Below, in pieces: positions 8,734-17,651 of a stretch of DNA of 64,000 nucleotides (position 1 is the first letter of the stretch; each line of letters opens with the position of its first letter). The notes beneath the pieces were generated by a model. The model searched no databases and was not told the DNA's origin. It was given only the letters and a program-made list of their open reading frames with translations. The stretch covers positions 16,222-80,221 of the forward strand of contig DASYAL010000027.1 of assembly GCA_036501365.1 (NCBI GenBank), in the 5' to 3' direction. Position numbers and translations under genes: made by a program. The stretch is from CAIKMD01 sp036501365. GTDB taxonomy: Bacteria; Pseudomonadota; Alphaproteobacteria; ATCC43930; CGMCC-115725.

Positions 8734-10345
8734 TCAGGCAAACAGATAATCACCCGCATGCATGGCGCTCGGCGAGACGTGATCGAGCGTGGTGACGAGG
8801 TTCGGCCAGGGATCGGACGCGCTATGCGTGTCGACATAGACCTGGGTGTCGCCATGGCCGTCATCGGTGAAGGTTAGATAGCCCTCGCCGACGGGGTTGC
8901 TGCCGGTATAGCCGATCGCCGCGAAGATGCCCTTGAGATTGAGCACGTCGTTCGCGGTGTTGAAATCGGTGATCTGGCCGGCGTTCCACGGCAGGTAATT
9001 GAAGACGAAGCTGTCGTCGCCGCCATTGCCGGTGAAGATGTTGGCCTCATGGCCGGCGATCAGCGTGTCGTTGCCGCTGCCGCCGATGAGGGTCGAGCCG
9101 TAATCGTTCGAGGTGACGGTATCACCTGCGTTGTTCGCGGTAACGGTCTGTGCCGCCGTCCCGGTGAGCACGACATTGGTGACGCCGTCCGGCACGGTGT
9201 AGGTGGGCTGCGAATCATCGACGGTCGCGCCGCCCCCCGAGCCGCTGCCGCCGCCCGTCCCGCCGGTGCCACCCATGCCGCCGCCGCCGGAGGTGGAATT
9301 GAAGACGTAATCCTGCGCCGTGATGCTCGAGGCGACGACGTGGTCGAGAGTCGTGACCAGCGCCCCCCAGGGATCGTCGCCATTGTGCGGATTGACGATC
9401 ACCTCGGTGTTACCGTTGCCGTCGTCGACGAAGCTCAGATAGCCGTCGGCGACCGGATTACTGCCGGTATAGCCGATCGACCCGAAGATGCCGCTGAGGT
9501 CGAGCATGTCCGTGTTCGGGTTGAAGTCGGTGATATGCCCGGCATCCCACGGCAGATAATTGAAGACGAAGCTGTCGTTGCCGCCGCCGCCCGTCAGCAT
9601 ATCGGCGTCATGGCCGGCAATCAGCGTGTCGTTCCCGCTGCCGCCGATGATCGTCGAGCCATAGTCGTTCGAGGTGATGGTGTCGCCTGCATTGTTCGCC
9701 GTCACGGTCTGAGCCGCGCTGCCGGTCAAGACGATGTTGGTGACGCCATCCGGCGCGGTGTAGCTCGGCTGCGAATCATCTACCGTCGAGCCACCGCTGC
9801 CCGAGCCGGGGCCCGAATCGCCGCTGCCGCCGCCTCCCGAACCGATGTCGGAACCAGACGAGTCATAGCCGTAATCGGCCGGGGTGATGCTCGACGGCGC
9901 GACGCCGTCGAGCATGGTGACGAGATTCGGCCAGGGATCGGAAGGCTGATGCGTATCGACATAGACTTGTGTATTGCCCGATCCGTCGGAAGCGAAAGTC
10001 AAATAGCCATCGGCGACGGGATTGCTTCCGGTATAGCCGATCGAGGCGAAGATGCCGCTCAGATCGAGCGTATCGCTCGCGGTGTTGAAATCGGTGATGT
10101 GACCGGGGTTCCATGGCAACGCGTCGAACACGAAGGTGTCATCGCCGCCGCCACCGATCAGCACATCAGCGTCGTGACCGGCGATCAGCGTGTCGTTACC
10201 CGTGCCGCCGATCAGCGTCGAGGCGTAATCGTTCGAGGTGAGCGTGTCGCCGAGATCGTTGCCGGTCACGGTTTGCGCGTAATCGCCGATCAGCGCGACG
10301 TCATGCAGGCCGACCGGGAGGGTGTAATCGATTGCCGGCGTCGCG
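8734..10345. repeat. Three tandem ~561-bp modules within the RTX gene
   Basis: The module boundary sequence TGCGAATCATC-x-ACCGTC occurs at 9209-9226 and 9770-9787, giving a 561-base (187-codon) period. The modules span about 8734-9226, 9227-9787 and 9788-10345, the last being the most diverged. Modules 2 and 3 are very similar at the DNA level in the RTX part and differ mostly in the Gly/Ser linker. This points to recent internal duplication and makes the gene prone to expansion or collapse by recombination. Confidence 0.8.
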
Positions 10346-11292
10346 ATCGTATCATTGGTGTCCGGCGTGATCGCCGTGCCTTGTTCGGTGAAACTCGCGG
10401 ATTGCGCCGCGCCGTTCGCCGTCCAGGAGATGACGTATTGGCCATTCGCGAAGGCGTCAATCTCGGGGGCGGTCGTGGTGTTGCCGGGCAGCACCGCGAG
10501 CATCTGCTGCGCGCCGACCGCCGATCCTGCGGCATTGTATTCCTGGCTGAAGACCGCGTAAGGCGACGAGGTACCCGGATTGGTGTTGTATTCCGCCGCC
10601 ACCCAGCTCACGGCGAAGCCGCCATCGGCAAGACCCGCTATGGCCTGGGCCGGGATGAGCTCATAGCCCGCGCTCGCCACCGGATCGCCGGCGAGATGGT
10701 TGCCCAACGGGTCGAAGAGATCGACGAAAGACTGCGCGCCGTAATTGCTCTCATCGACGAAGCTGACCGCGTAATTACCATTCGCTAGCGACGCGATCTC
10801 GACATGGCCGAGACCGGGCAGGCCCTGGATGCTATGCACATAAGCCGGCCCGACAGGATTTCCCGAGGGATCATATTGCTGCATCGTTAGCGACGGGCCG
10901 CTCGAACCGTTGGAATCGGTAACGGTCACACTGTCGCCATTGGCGAGCGGCGCCGTCCAAGGCCCCGATCCGTCGGGATCGGTTGTTTGCGAGGCGAAAG
11001 CTATCGAAGCGCTCGGCGGCGGCGTGGTCAGTGTGTGGGCCGCACCGGCCGCCGTGCCGGAGGCGTCGTAATCCTGCGCAATCGGAAGCGCGGGCGCACT
11101 GGTATCCCAGATGATCGAGAAACCGCCATCGCTCAGCGCGGTCGCGCTGAGCCAGGCCGCCGTACCCGTCTCGGCCACGGTCGGCGCGCCGACCGGCTGG
11201 AGATCGGCGTCGAATTCCTGAAATGAAATGCCGTCAGATGTCTGCCACGCGACGATGTAGCCACCGCCGGTCAACTCAACTGATACTGTCAT
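8734..11292 (-). CDS. RTX-type calcium-binding protein with three repeated C-terminal modules
   Basis: The protein has 852 residues. The N-terminal 315 residues hold degenerate repeats ending in GG-x-AV-W/F (GGYIVAWQT, GGFSIIWDT, NGNYAVSFVDE, GGFAVSWVA, NGQYVISWTA), typical of surface or secreted RTX proteins. Three modules follow, each with RTX nonapeptides (GGSGNDTLIAGH, GGGGDDTFVF), an ITDFN-x4-D-x-L-x-L segment, IGYTGSNPV and a WxxLVT-x-LD end. Gly/Ser-rich linkers separate the modules. Such proteins fold on calcium outside the cell after type I secretion with an uncleaved C-terminal signal; there is no N-terminal signal peptide here. No type I exporter is in the window. No catalytic domain is recognisable, so an adhesin or S-layer-like role is possible. 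Confidence 0.85.
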   Translation of the reverse strand: MTVSVELTGGGYIVAWQTSDGISFQEFDADLQPVGAPTVAETGTAAWLSATALSDGGFSIIWDTSAPALPIAQDYDASGTAAGAAHTLTTPPPSASIAFASQTTDPDGSGPWTAPLANGDSVTVTDSNGSSGPSLTMQQYDPSGNPVGPAYVHSIQGLPGLGHVEIASLANGNYAVSFVDESNYGAQSFVDLFDPLGNHLAGDPVASAGYELIPAQAIAGLADGGFAVSWVAAEYNTNPGTSSPYAVFSQEYNAAGSAVGAQQMLAVLPGNTTTAPEIDAFANGQYVISWTANGAAQSASFTEQGTAITPDTNDTIATPAIDYTLPVGLHDVALIGDYAQTVTGNDLGDTLTSNDYASTLIGGTGNDTLIAGHDADVLIGGGGDDTFVFDALPWNPGHITDFNTASDTLDLSGIFASIGYTGSNPVADGYLTFASDGSGNTQVYVDTHQPSDPWPNLVTMLDGVAPSSITPADYGYDSSGSDIGSGGGGSGDSGPGSGSGGSTVDDSQPSYTAPDGVTNIVLTGSAAQTVTANNAGDTITSNDYGSTIIGGSGNDTLIAGHDADMLTGGGGNDSFVFNYLPWDAGHITDFNPNTDMLDLSGIFGSIGYTGSNPVADGYLSFVDDGNGNTEVIVNPHNGDDPWGALVTTLDHVVASSITAQDYVFNSTSGGGGMGGTGGTGGGSGSGGGATVDDSQPTYTVPDGVTNVVLTGTAAQTVTANNAGDTVTSNDYGSTLIGGSGNDTLIAGHEANIFTGNGGDDSFVFNYLPWNAGQITDFNTANDVLNLKGIFAAIGYTGSNPVGEGYLTFTDDGHGDTQVYVDTHSASDPWPNLVTTLDHVSPSAMHAGDYLFA

Positions 11293-11603
11293 ACAAGACC
11301 CCGAGTATTCGACAGCTAAGCTTTGGTTAACATGCTGTCTTCACCGCTCAAGAAGACCTGGACCTAAACGCCGAGGTCGAACGCGACCTTGACCGTCTAC
11401 CGGGACTTCCGCGAAACATTCTTGTCTTCCGCCTACCTTTTCTCGGGATTCTTTGGTTGCAGCGGGGCCGCATTGTGGCGTTCCAAAGATTGAGCGCCAA
11501 CTCTGCCGTGAGGAGGGACCGCCGGAGGCCGTTCTATCCCGGCCTCACCGGGCTTGGAGGTCCGTCAAGGCCGGGATAGAATGGTGAAATCCGGAGGAAG
11601 CAC
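11293..11603. other. Divergent intergenic region (311 bp) between the RTX and Rieske genes
   Basis: No gene is seen here. The part near the RTX start is less GC-rich (TTAACC, AAGCTTAG on the minus strand) and probably holds that gene's promoter. The right part holds a strong hairpin at 11529-11584, followed by the RBS CCGGAGGA for the Rieske gene at 11604. Confidence 0.6.
11529..11584 (+). promoter_or_regulatory. Long inverted repeat in the leader of the second Rieske gene
   Basis: The arms 11532-11545 (TTCTATCCCGGCCT) and 11568-11581 (AGGCCGGGATAGAA) are perfect over 14 bases. Counting one G-U pair, the RNA stem extends to 17 pairs (11529-11545 with 11568-11584). The loop is 22 bases. The downstream arm ends 20 bases before the ATG, just ahead of the RBS. 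There is no T-run, so it is not an intrinsic terminator. It may be a regulator-binding palindrome or an mRNA leader structure. Confidence 0.6.
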
Positions 11604-12809
11604 ATGACGACACAGGCAGAAAACGAGCGTCTGACGCAGATCGGCCCAGGCACGCCGATGGGCAACCTGTTGCGCCGCTATTGGCAAGTGGTCGGCACCG
11701 AGGCCGAGCTCGCGAAAGAGCCCGTGCAGCGCGTTCGCATCCTCGGCGAAGACCTCACGCTATTCCGCACCGAGAAAGGCGATTACGGCCTCATCGACGA
11801 CCGCTGCCCGCATCGCTGCATGTCGCTGGAATTCGGCATCCCCGAGGAATGCGGCCTGCGCTGCGCCTATCACGGCTGGATGTTCGACACCAAGGGCAAC
11901 TGCCTCGAAATGCCGTACGAGGATTTGGCGCATCCGGAGCTGCGCTACAAAGAAAAGATCAAAATCAAAGCCTATCCCTGCCAGCCGCTCGGCGGCTTCG
12001 TCTGGGCCTATTTCGGCCCCGCCCCCGCGCCGCTGCTGCCGCGGTGGGACCTGCTGGTGCGCGACGACTTCGACCGCGCGATCGAGATCTACACCCTGCC
12101 CTGCAATTGGGTGCAGTGCATGGACAATTCCGCCGATCCGGTGCATTTCGAATTCCTGCACGCGAAATTCGGCAACTATCAGGAAAAGAAGGCGGGACGT
12201 CCGCCGGCGATGAATCCGGCGCGACATGTGAAGATCGCTTTCGACGTCTTCAAATACGGCTTCTACAAGCGCCGCTTGCTCGAAGGCGAGCCGGAAACTT
12301 CCGACGACTGGACCGTCGGCCATCCGGTGCTCTTCCCGCAGATTCTCGCGCAAGGCGCCGCCGAGGCGCCCGGCTTCCAGATCCGGGTGCCGATCGACGA
12401 CACGCATACCTTCCAGATCATGTACCGCACGGCGAAACGCAAGCCCGGCGCGGCGCAGCTGCCGATCAAGGTCACGCAAAAGCGCGTCCTCGACGATAAC
12501 GGCAAGCTCATCGCCAACACCATCCCGATCCAGGACTGCATCGCCTGGATCGGCCAGGGTCCGATCTCGGATCGCACGCGCGAGCATCTCGCGACCAGCG
12601 ACCGCGGCGTCGCGCTCTATCACAAGATGCTGTTCGAGCAGTGCGAGCGCGTCGAGCAAGGGCTCGATCCGATGGGTGTCGTTCGCGACTCCGCCGAGAA
12701 CGAGCCGATGATCGTGATCGAACGCGAAGGCGCGACGCTCAAGGCCTTCGACTCGAAGTACGAGAACAACTTCCAGGCGATTCAGAAAGAATCCGCGCCC
12801 GCGAAATAG
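11604..12809 (+). CDS. Rieske non-heme iron oxygenase alpha subunit
   Basis: The protein has 401 residues and the start follows GGAGGAAG. The Rieske cluster ligands are Cys68-x-His70 (RCPHRC) and Cys87-x2-His90 (CAYHGW). The mononuclear iron site is Asp178-x2-His181-x4-His186 (ADPVHFEFLH). The architecture is the alpha-only type, like the other five copies in the window, with a distinctive extra segment around residues 190-250 (PARHVKIAFDVFKYGFYKR). It is convergent with the PRC-barrel gene and has no beta subunit, ferredoxin or reductase beside it. The long leader with a strong hairpin suggests it is regulated on its own. Confidence 0.9.
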   Translation: MTTQAENERLTQIGPGTPMGNLLRRYWQVVGTEAELAKEPVQRVRILGEDLTLFRTEKGDYGLIDDRCPHRCMSLEFGIPEECGLRCAYHGWMFDTKGNCLEMPYEDLAHPELRYKEKIKIKAYPCQPLGGFVWAYFGPAPAPLLPRWDLLVRDDFDRAIEIYTLPCNWVQCMDNSADPVHFEFLHAKFGNYQEKKAGRPPAMNPARHVKIAFDVFKYGFYKRRLLEGEPETSDDWTVGHPVLFPQILAQGAAEAPGFQIRVPIDDTHTFQIMYRTAKRKPGAAQLPIKVTQKRVLDDNGKLIANTIPIQDCIAWIGQGPISDRTREHLATSDRGVALYHKMLFEQCERVEQGLDPMGVVRDSAENEPMIVIEREGATLKAFDSKYENNFQAIQKESAPAK

Positions 12810-12842
12810 TCGCGGCGGAAGGCGGCGGGCACAGCGCCGCGC

Positions 12843-13673
12843 TCAGGGCGGCGGTTGCTCGGTCGCGCCTACCTTCGCACTCGCGGCGCGGGTGCCCGGC
12901 GTCTCTTGCGCTTTCGACGCGCCGAAGATAGGCAGCGCTGCAAATTGTTGATCGTTGAGCGTCAGCGTGATCGGCTGTGTCTTGCCACCCGAGACGGATT
13001 TTATCTTCGCCCACGGCACGGCGTAGGGTCCGTTATTGGTGCCGAGATGAACGCCCCCCTGGCTCACGACGGCATAATCGACCTTGCCGCTCTTCACCTC
13101 GAAGACTAGGTCGGAGAGCGTGCCTGCCTGCTTGCCGTCGGCGGTCCGGATAGGGCGTCCCACCAGCGCTTTCTCGACATCGATCACGTTCCGGCTCGTC
13201 TCGTCGAAAGCGGGCGCGCTGGCGATTTGTTGTGCAGTGAGCGCGGTAGCGAATTCATCGTGTGGCTGATTGATCGGTTGCACCTCCGACCAGGAAACGG
13301 CCATGACTTTGCCCTTGGCGCTCACGCCGATGAAAGTAATGGCGTGGCGCGCGGGATCAAGCAACGCAGTCGTGACCGTGCCGATATTCTGCGGCACCTG
13401 CGCCGTTTGCTTGGCGCTGTTGGGATATAGCACCTCGCTCAACTGCCCAAGCTGCTCCTTGGTGATATGGACGAGGCCGGCATTGGCGAGCCCCGAGAGC
13501 TTGACCTCGTTCGCGCGCAACGCGATGGGCTGTGGCCCCGGCTTGGTGTTTGGCTCTCCGCCCATCGCCGGCGCTTCGGGCACCGCTTTTGGCGGCTGTG
13601 GCGTCTGCGCGTTGGTGGCGCCAATGACCGCCAAGGCGGCGATACTACTCAAGACGATCCGTTGGCAAGACAT
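12843..13673 (-). CDS. Exported PRC-barrel domain protein
   Basis: The protein has 276 residues with a signal peptide (SIAALAVIGATNAQ) followed by a Pro-rich segment. Two PRC-barrel-like units are visible: about residues 85-135 (NIGTVTTALLDPARHAITFI, then AVSWSEVQP) and 165-225 (LVGRPIRTADGKQAGTLSDL, then YAVPWAKIK). PRC barrels are small beta-barrels that bind proteins or RNA; exported versions in alphaproteobacteria have no known function. It lies 28 bases downstream of the PaoC-like gene on the same strand, so it could be co-transcribed with the molybdoenzyme operon. Confidence 0.7.
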   Translation of the reverse strand: MSCQRIVLSSIAALAVIGATNAQTPQPPKAVPEAPAMGGEPNTKPGPQPIALRANEVKLSGLANAGLVHITKEQLGQLSEVLYPNSAKQTAQVPQNIGTVTTALLDPARHAITFIGVSAKGKVMAVSWSEVQPINQPHDEFATALTAQQIASAPAFDETSRNVIDVEKALVGRPIRTADGKQAGTLSDLVFEVKSGKVDYAVVSQGGVHLGTNNGPYAVPWAKIKSVSGGKTQPITLTLNDQQFAALPIFGASKAQETPGTRAASAKVGATEQPPP

Positions 13674-13701
13674 GGGAACATCCTTTGATGACGGGTAAAC
13701 T

Positions 13702-15924
13702 CTAGGCGCCGATCAGCTTGTCGGGCCGGATCGGCAAATCGCGGATGCGCTTGCCGGTAGCGTGGTAGACCGCGTTAGCGACCGCCGCCGCGACGCCGAC
13801 CATCGGCAACTCGCCAATGCCCTTGATGCCGAGCGAATTGAAAACGGAATCCTGCTCGGCGATCTGCAGCACCGTGATATCGGGCACGTCGGCATGCACG
13901 GGCACGAGATATTCGGCGATATTGGCGTTGGCCACGCGGCCGGTCTGCGCGTCGACCTCGGTCTCTTCGGTCAGCGCCATGCCGAGGCCATAGACGATGC
14001 CGCCGATATATTGGCTGTGTGCGGTTTTGGCGTTTATGATTCGTCCACCGGCGAAAGCCGCGACATAGCGGCGGACCCGCACCTCGCCAAGATCGGGATC
14101 AACCGACACCTCGACGAAATGCGCGCCGAAGGAATGCGCGCTATGGGTCTTTTCTTCATCGCCCGGCTTGGCTGTCTCGGTCGCCTCGATGGCATCGCGG
14201 CCGGCGCTCCGAATCAGCGCGTCGAGCGAAGCTTTCCGGCCGCGGTCGCTTTTGAGGAAGACGGTTCCCGAATCGATATCCAGATCGTCCGCCCGCGCGC
14301 CTTGCAGCGGCCCCGGCGCGTTACGGCCGGCGGCGAGCGCCAGCAATTGCGCACGCGCGGCCTGCGCGGCTTTTTGCACTGCCGGCAGCACGCTCGCCGC
14401 GCTTTGCGATCCGCCCGAGATCGGCGCCTTCGGCAGCGTCGAATCGCCGAGTTCGGCATGCACCCGCCCGAGCGGCACGCCGATCGTCTCGGCCGCGACC
14501 TGGGCCATGACCGTGTAGGTCCCGGTGCCGAGATCCTGCGTCGCACTGCGCACGATTACCGAGCCGTCGCACTCGATCCGCACAGTGACGCCGGCTTCCG
14601 ACCGGTTGGCCGGATAGGTCGCGCTCGCCATGCCCCAACCGATCAGCAAGTCGCCGTCGCGCATGGAGCGCGGCGCCGGAGCGCGGCGGCTCCAGCCAAA
14701 GGCTTCGGCACCTTGCACATAGCAGACACGCAGTTCCTTGCTGGTGAAGGGCAGGTCCTTCGCTTCGTCGCGCTTGGCGTAGTTGCGCAACCGCAACTCC
14801 AACGGATCGATGTCCAGGGCACAAGCGAGCTCGTCCATCGCCGATTCGAGCGCGTACATGCCGCTCGCCTCGCCCGGCGCGCGCATGAAGGTCGGCATGC
14901 CCGCGTTGATCGGCGCGACACGATGGGTGACCGCGACATTCGGGCAGGAATACATGATCTCGGTCGCGAGGCCGACCGGCTCGACGAACTCGCCGATCAT
15001 CCCGGTCTGGGACTTGCCGTCGTGGAGGATCGCGGCCAGCTTGCCGTTGCTGTCGGCGGCGAGGCGGATCCGCTGGATGGTCTTGGAGCGGTAGCCGTTC
15101 GAGGTGAACATCTGCCGCCGCGTCAAGACGAGACGGACCGGCCGTTGGACCATGCGCGCCGCCATCGCGGCGAGGGTCACATGCGGCCAGCACGAACCTT
15201 TGGTGCCGAAGCCGCCGCCGACATAGTCCGAAATGACATGAACGTTTTCTGGCGAAACGCCGAGCAAGGTCGCGACGCGCTCGCGCGATCCCATCACGCC
15301 CTGCGTCGCGTGATAGAGCGTGAGCTTGTCGCTTTGCCACGAGGCGATTACCGCGTGCGGCTCCATCGGATTGTGATGCTCGACCGGCGTGGTGTAGGTC
15401 TGATCGATCTTCACCGGCGCGGCCGCGAAAGCGGCATCGGGATCGCCGCGGCGCGAATCGGGCGGGCGCTCGCCGCCGCGGAAATTCTTCGGCACCTGGA
15501 GTCGATCGAGCGCTGCTTCGAGCCGCGCCGCCGGCTTCTCCTCCGTATAGCGGACGCAGATGAGCGTTGCCGCATGCGTCGCCTGCTCGAAGGTCTCGGC
15601 GATGACCAGCGCGATATGCTGGCCGTTGAAGAGAATACGGTCGTCTTGCAGCAGCGGATAGGACTCGCCCGGCTGCATCGGGCTGGCTTTCGTACTGGCA
15701 AGACGCGGCGCGTTCCGGTGCGTCATCACCAGAATGACTCCCGGTGCGCTTTCTGCTGCCGCGGCGTCGAGCGCGGCGATCCGTCCGGCGCCGATCGTGC
15801 TTTGCACCAGCACTGCTTCGGTCAGATCGGAGAAATCTGCCGCCTCTGCGGCATAGCGTGCCGCGCCCGTGACTTTGAGACGTCCCTCGACGCGAGCGAT
15901 CGCTGCCCCGATGATGCCGGCCAT
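13702..15924 (-). CDS. paoC: Molybdopterin-binding large subunit of PaoABC-like aldehyde dehydrogenase
   Basis: The protein has 740 residues and belongs to the xanthine dehydrogenase family large subunits, in the shorter YagR/PaoC size class. It starts with IGRVEGRLKVTGAARYAAE. The molybdenum-cofactor region includes DYVGGGFGTKGS and AMDELACALDIDPLELRLRN. The C-terminal GIGELP motif carries the catalytic base Glu of the family. In PaoABC this subunit oxidises aromatic aldehydes in the periplasm. It follows the FAD subunit gene with a 3-base gap. Cofactor insertion by XdhC-like chaperones is required, but no such chaperone gene is in the window, unlike the E. coli pao operon, which ends in paoD. 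Confidence 0.8.
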   Translation of the reverse strand: MAGIIGAAIARVEGRLKVTGAARYAAEAADFSDLTEAVLVQSTIGAGRIAALDAAAAESAPGVILVMTHRNAPRLASTKASPMQPGESYPLLQDDRILFNGQHIALVIAETFEQATHAATLICVRYTEEKPAARLEAALDRLQVPKNFRGGERPPDSRRGDPDAAFAAAPVKIDQTYTTPVEHHNPMEPHAVIASWQSDKLTLYHATQGVMGSRERVATLLGVSPENVHVISDYVGGGFGTKGSCWPHVTLAAMAARMVQRPVRLVLTRRQMFTSNGYRSKTIQRIRLAADSNGKLAAILHDGKSQTGMIGEFVEPVGLATEIMYSCPNVAVTHRVAPINAGMPTFMRAPGEASGMYALESAMDELACALDIDPLELRLRNYAKRDEAKDLPFTSKELRVCYVQGAEAFGWSRRAPAPRSMRDGDLLIGWGMASATYPANRSEAGVTVRIECDGSVIVRSATQDLGTGTYTVMAQVAAETIGVPLGRVHAELGDSTLPKAPISGGSQSAASVLPAVQKAAQAARAQLLALAAGRNAPGPLQGARADDLDIDSGTVFLKSDRGRKASLDALIRSAGRDAIEATETAKPGDEEKTHSAHSFGAHFVEVSVDPDLGEVRVRRYVAAFAGGRIINAKTAHSQYIGGIVYGLGMALTEETEVDAQTGRVANANIAEYLVPVHADVPDITVLQIAEQDSVFNSLGIKGIGELPMVGVAAAVANAVYHATGKRIRDLPIRPDKLIGA

Positions 15925-15927
15925 GGC

Positions 15928-16908
15928 TTACGCCTTCAATTGAGAAAGCGCACGAACCACCGTCCGCTGCGCCAAGGAAATTTTAAAGCCGTTCTGCGTC
16001 GCCGCTTGGGCGCCTGCGACGGCCTGCGCCGCCGCGCGCTCGAAAGAGGCTGCGGCAAAAGCCTGACCGATCAGCTCCTGCTCGGCGTCGCGCGCCCGCC
16101 ACGGCTTGGTGCCGACGCCGCCCAGCGCGATCCGCGCGGCACGTACCATGCCGTTCTCGATATCGACGGCAACAGCAGCGGAGGCGAGCGCGAACTCGAA
16201 TGAGGCGCGGTCGCGCACTTTGCGGTAATGCGAGCGTTGCACATAGGCGAGCGTCGGCACCTCGACCGCGACGATCAACTCGCCCGGCTCGAGCAGGTTC
16301 TCGTGGTCCGGCGTGTCGCCGGGCTGGAGATAAAACGACTCGATCGGAATCCGTCGCCCGCCGCCAGGCCGTTCGGTCACCACTATCGCGTCGAGCGCAA
16401 CTAACGCCACGGCCAGGTCCGAGGGGTGCACCGCGATGCAATGTGCGCTGCCGCCGAGAACCGCGTGGAGCCGGTTTTCACCGTTGATGGCGCCGCAACC
16501 GCTACCCGGCTCGCGCTTGTTGCAGGCGGTTCCGTGGTCGCGGAAATAGACGCAGCGCGTGCGCTGCAAGAGATTGCCGCCGATCGTCGCCATGTTGCGA
16601 ATCTGCGGCGAAGCGCTGGCGAGCAGCGCTTCGGCGATCATCGGATAATTCTTCCGCACCAAGGGGTGGTCGGCGGCATCGCTCATCTTGACCAGCGCGC
16701 CGAAACGCAGGCCTTGGGGACCGGCCTCGATCTGATCGAGATCGGCCAGGCCGGCAAGATCGATGAGGCGCGCGGGATGGCGGATATCGTCTTTCAGCAA
16801 CTGCAGCAGATCGGTTCCGCCGGCGAGGAACTCGGCCGAAGGGTCGCGCGCCGCGGCGGTGACGACGCTCGCGACATCACGGCCGCGCTCATATCGGAAA
16901 GGAACCAT
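15928..16908 (-). CDS. paoB: FAD-binding medium subunit with [4Fe-4S] insert, PaoB-like
   Basis: The protein has 326 residues. FAD-binding signatures are FLAGGTDLLQLLKDD (residues 27-41) and ATIGGNLLQRT (107-117). Between them and the C-terminal domain are Cys119, Cys129, Cys138 and Cys157, spaced as in the subunits of PaoB type that carry a [4Fe-4S] cluster. Ordinary xanthine dehydrogenase FAD subunits lack them. The family passes electrons from the molybdenum centre through iron-sulfur clusters to FAD. Gaps of 3 bases to both neighbours show a tight three-gene operon. Confidence 0.82.
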   Translation of the reverse strand: MVPFRYERGRDVASVVTAAARDPSAEFLAGGTDLLQLLKDDIRHPARLIDLAGLADLDQIEAGPQGLRFGALVKMSDAADHPLVRKNYPMIAEALLASASPQIRNMATIGGNLLQRTRCVYFRDHGTACNKREPGSGCGAINGENRLHAVLGGSAHCIAVHPSDLAVALVALDAIVVTERPGGGRRIPIESFYLQPGDTPDHENLLEPGELIVAVEVPTLAYVQRSHYRKVRDRASFEFALASAAVAVDIENGMVRAARIALGGVGTKPWRARDAEQELIGQAFAAASFERAAAQAVAGAQAATQNGFKISLAQRTVVRALSQLKA

Positions 16909-16911
16909 GGC

Positions 16912-17535
16912 CTAGACCTTTCCGCTGCCGTCTTTGATCGCGGCAACGATGTTCGGATAGGCACCGCAACGACAGATATTGCCGCTCATGAACTCGCGGA
17001 TTGTCGCCGGCGACAGGTCGCGTCCTTCCGCGAGGAGCGCAACCGCCGACATGATCTGGCCGGGCGTGCAATAGCCGCATTGGAAGCCGTCATGCTCGAG
17101 AAAAGCGGCTTGCATCGGATGCAGCTGCCCTTCGCGCGCCAGGCCTTCGATCGTCGTGACCTCTTTGCCTTCGGCCGAAGCCGCGAGAGTGAGGCACGAA
17201 ACGACGCGCCGGCCATCAACGTGGACCGTGCAAGCGCCGCAAGCGCCCATGTCGCAGCCTTTCTTCGTGCCGACGAGGCCAAGGTGATCGCGCAGCGCGT
17301 CGAGCAGCGTGGTGCGCGGATCGATCGCTATCCGGCGATCGACGCCGTTAACCCGGAACAGCACCGCCATTGTGGTGCGCGCCGCCGGCCGGGCGGTCGA
17401 GAGCGTGGCGGACGGCGCCTCTGTTTCGGTCCGCACCGGGGTGGCGCCGGCGATGCCGCCCGTGGTCGTCGCCGCAGCGGCGTGCCGGATGTCGCGGCGA
17501 CTCCAGCCCGCTCCGCCGTTCTGCGAATTCGACAT
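16912..17535 (-). CDS. paoA: [2Fe-2S] small subunit with Tat signal, PaoA-like
   Basis: From ATG 17535 the protein has 207 residues; an upstream in-frame start at 17586 would put a non-signal tail before the Arg pair. The N-terminus carries twin arginines (WSRRDIRHAAAA) and a weakly hydrophobic stretch, consistent with Tat export of the folded holoenzyme as in E. coli PaoA. Plant-type cluster ligands are Cys94, Cys99, Cys102 and Cys114. The second cluster is held by Cys153-x2-Cys156 and Cys188-x-Cys190 (GNICRCGAYPN). First gene of the operon; the triheme cytochrome gene ends 116 bases upstream on the same strand and could provide an electron acceptor. Confidence 0.85.
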   Translation of the reverse strand: MSNSQNGGAGWSRRDIRHAAAATTTGGIAGATPVRTETEAPSATLSTARPAARTTMAVLFRVNGVDRRIAIDPRTTLLDALRDHLGLVGTKKGCDMGACGACTVHVDGRRVVSCLTLAASAEGKEVTTIEGLAREGQLHPMQAAFLEHDGFQCGYCTPGQIMSAVALLAEGRDLSPATIREFMSGNICRCGAYPNIVAAIKDGSGKV

Positions 17536-17651
17536 AACGATGGCCTTTTGTTCGGCGGCCCCATCGAGCCGTCGTTGCGGTGACAAAGTGCGACGCTACG
17601 AGAAATGTCGGGATTTTAACGGCGGGCGCGAGAGCAAGTTCCCGCTTGCGC

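Noticed and set aside
8734..10345. Repeats considered as a CRISPR array or satellite
   Set aside because: The period is 561 bases, a multiple of three, and the units keep an open frame with RTX motifs, so they are protein modules.
9049..10788. 579-codon plus-strand frame opposite the RTX gene
   Set aside because: It mirrors the RTX repeats and shows no family features. The minus-strand RTX motifs and codon use identify the real strand.
12822..12840. Possible GC hairpin between the convergent Rieske and PRC-barrel genes
   Set aside because: The stem has only six GC pairs and no T-run on either side, so a terminator call is not supported.
13762..16203. 813-codon plus-strand frame opposite the PaoB/PaoC-like genes
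   Set aside because: It is an antisense shadow; the minus strand has complete cofactor-binding motifs over the same span.
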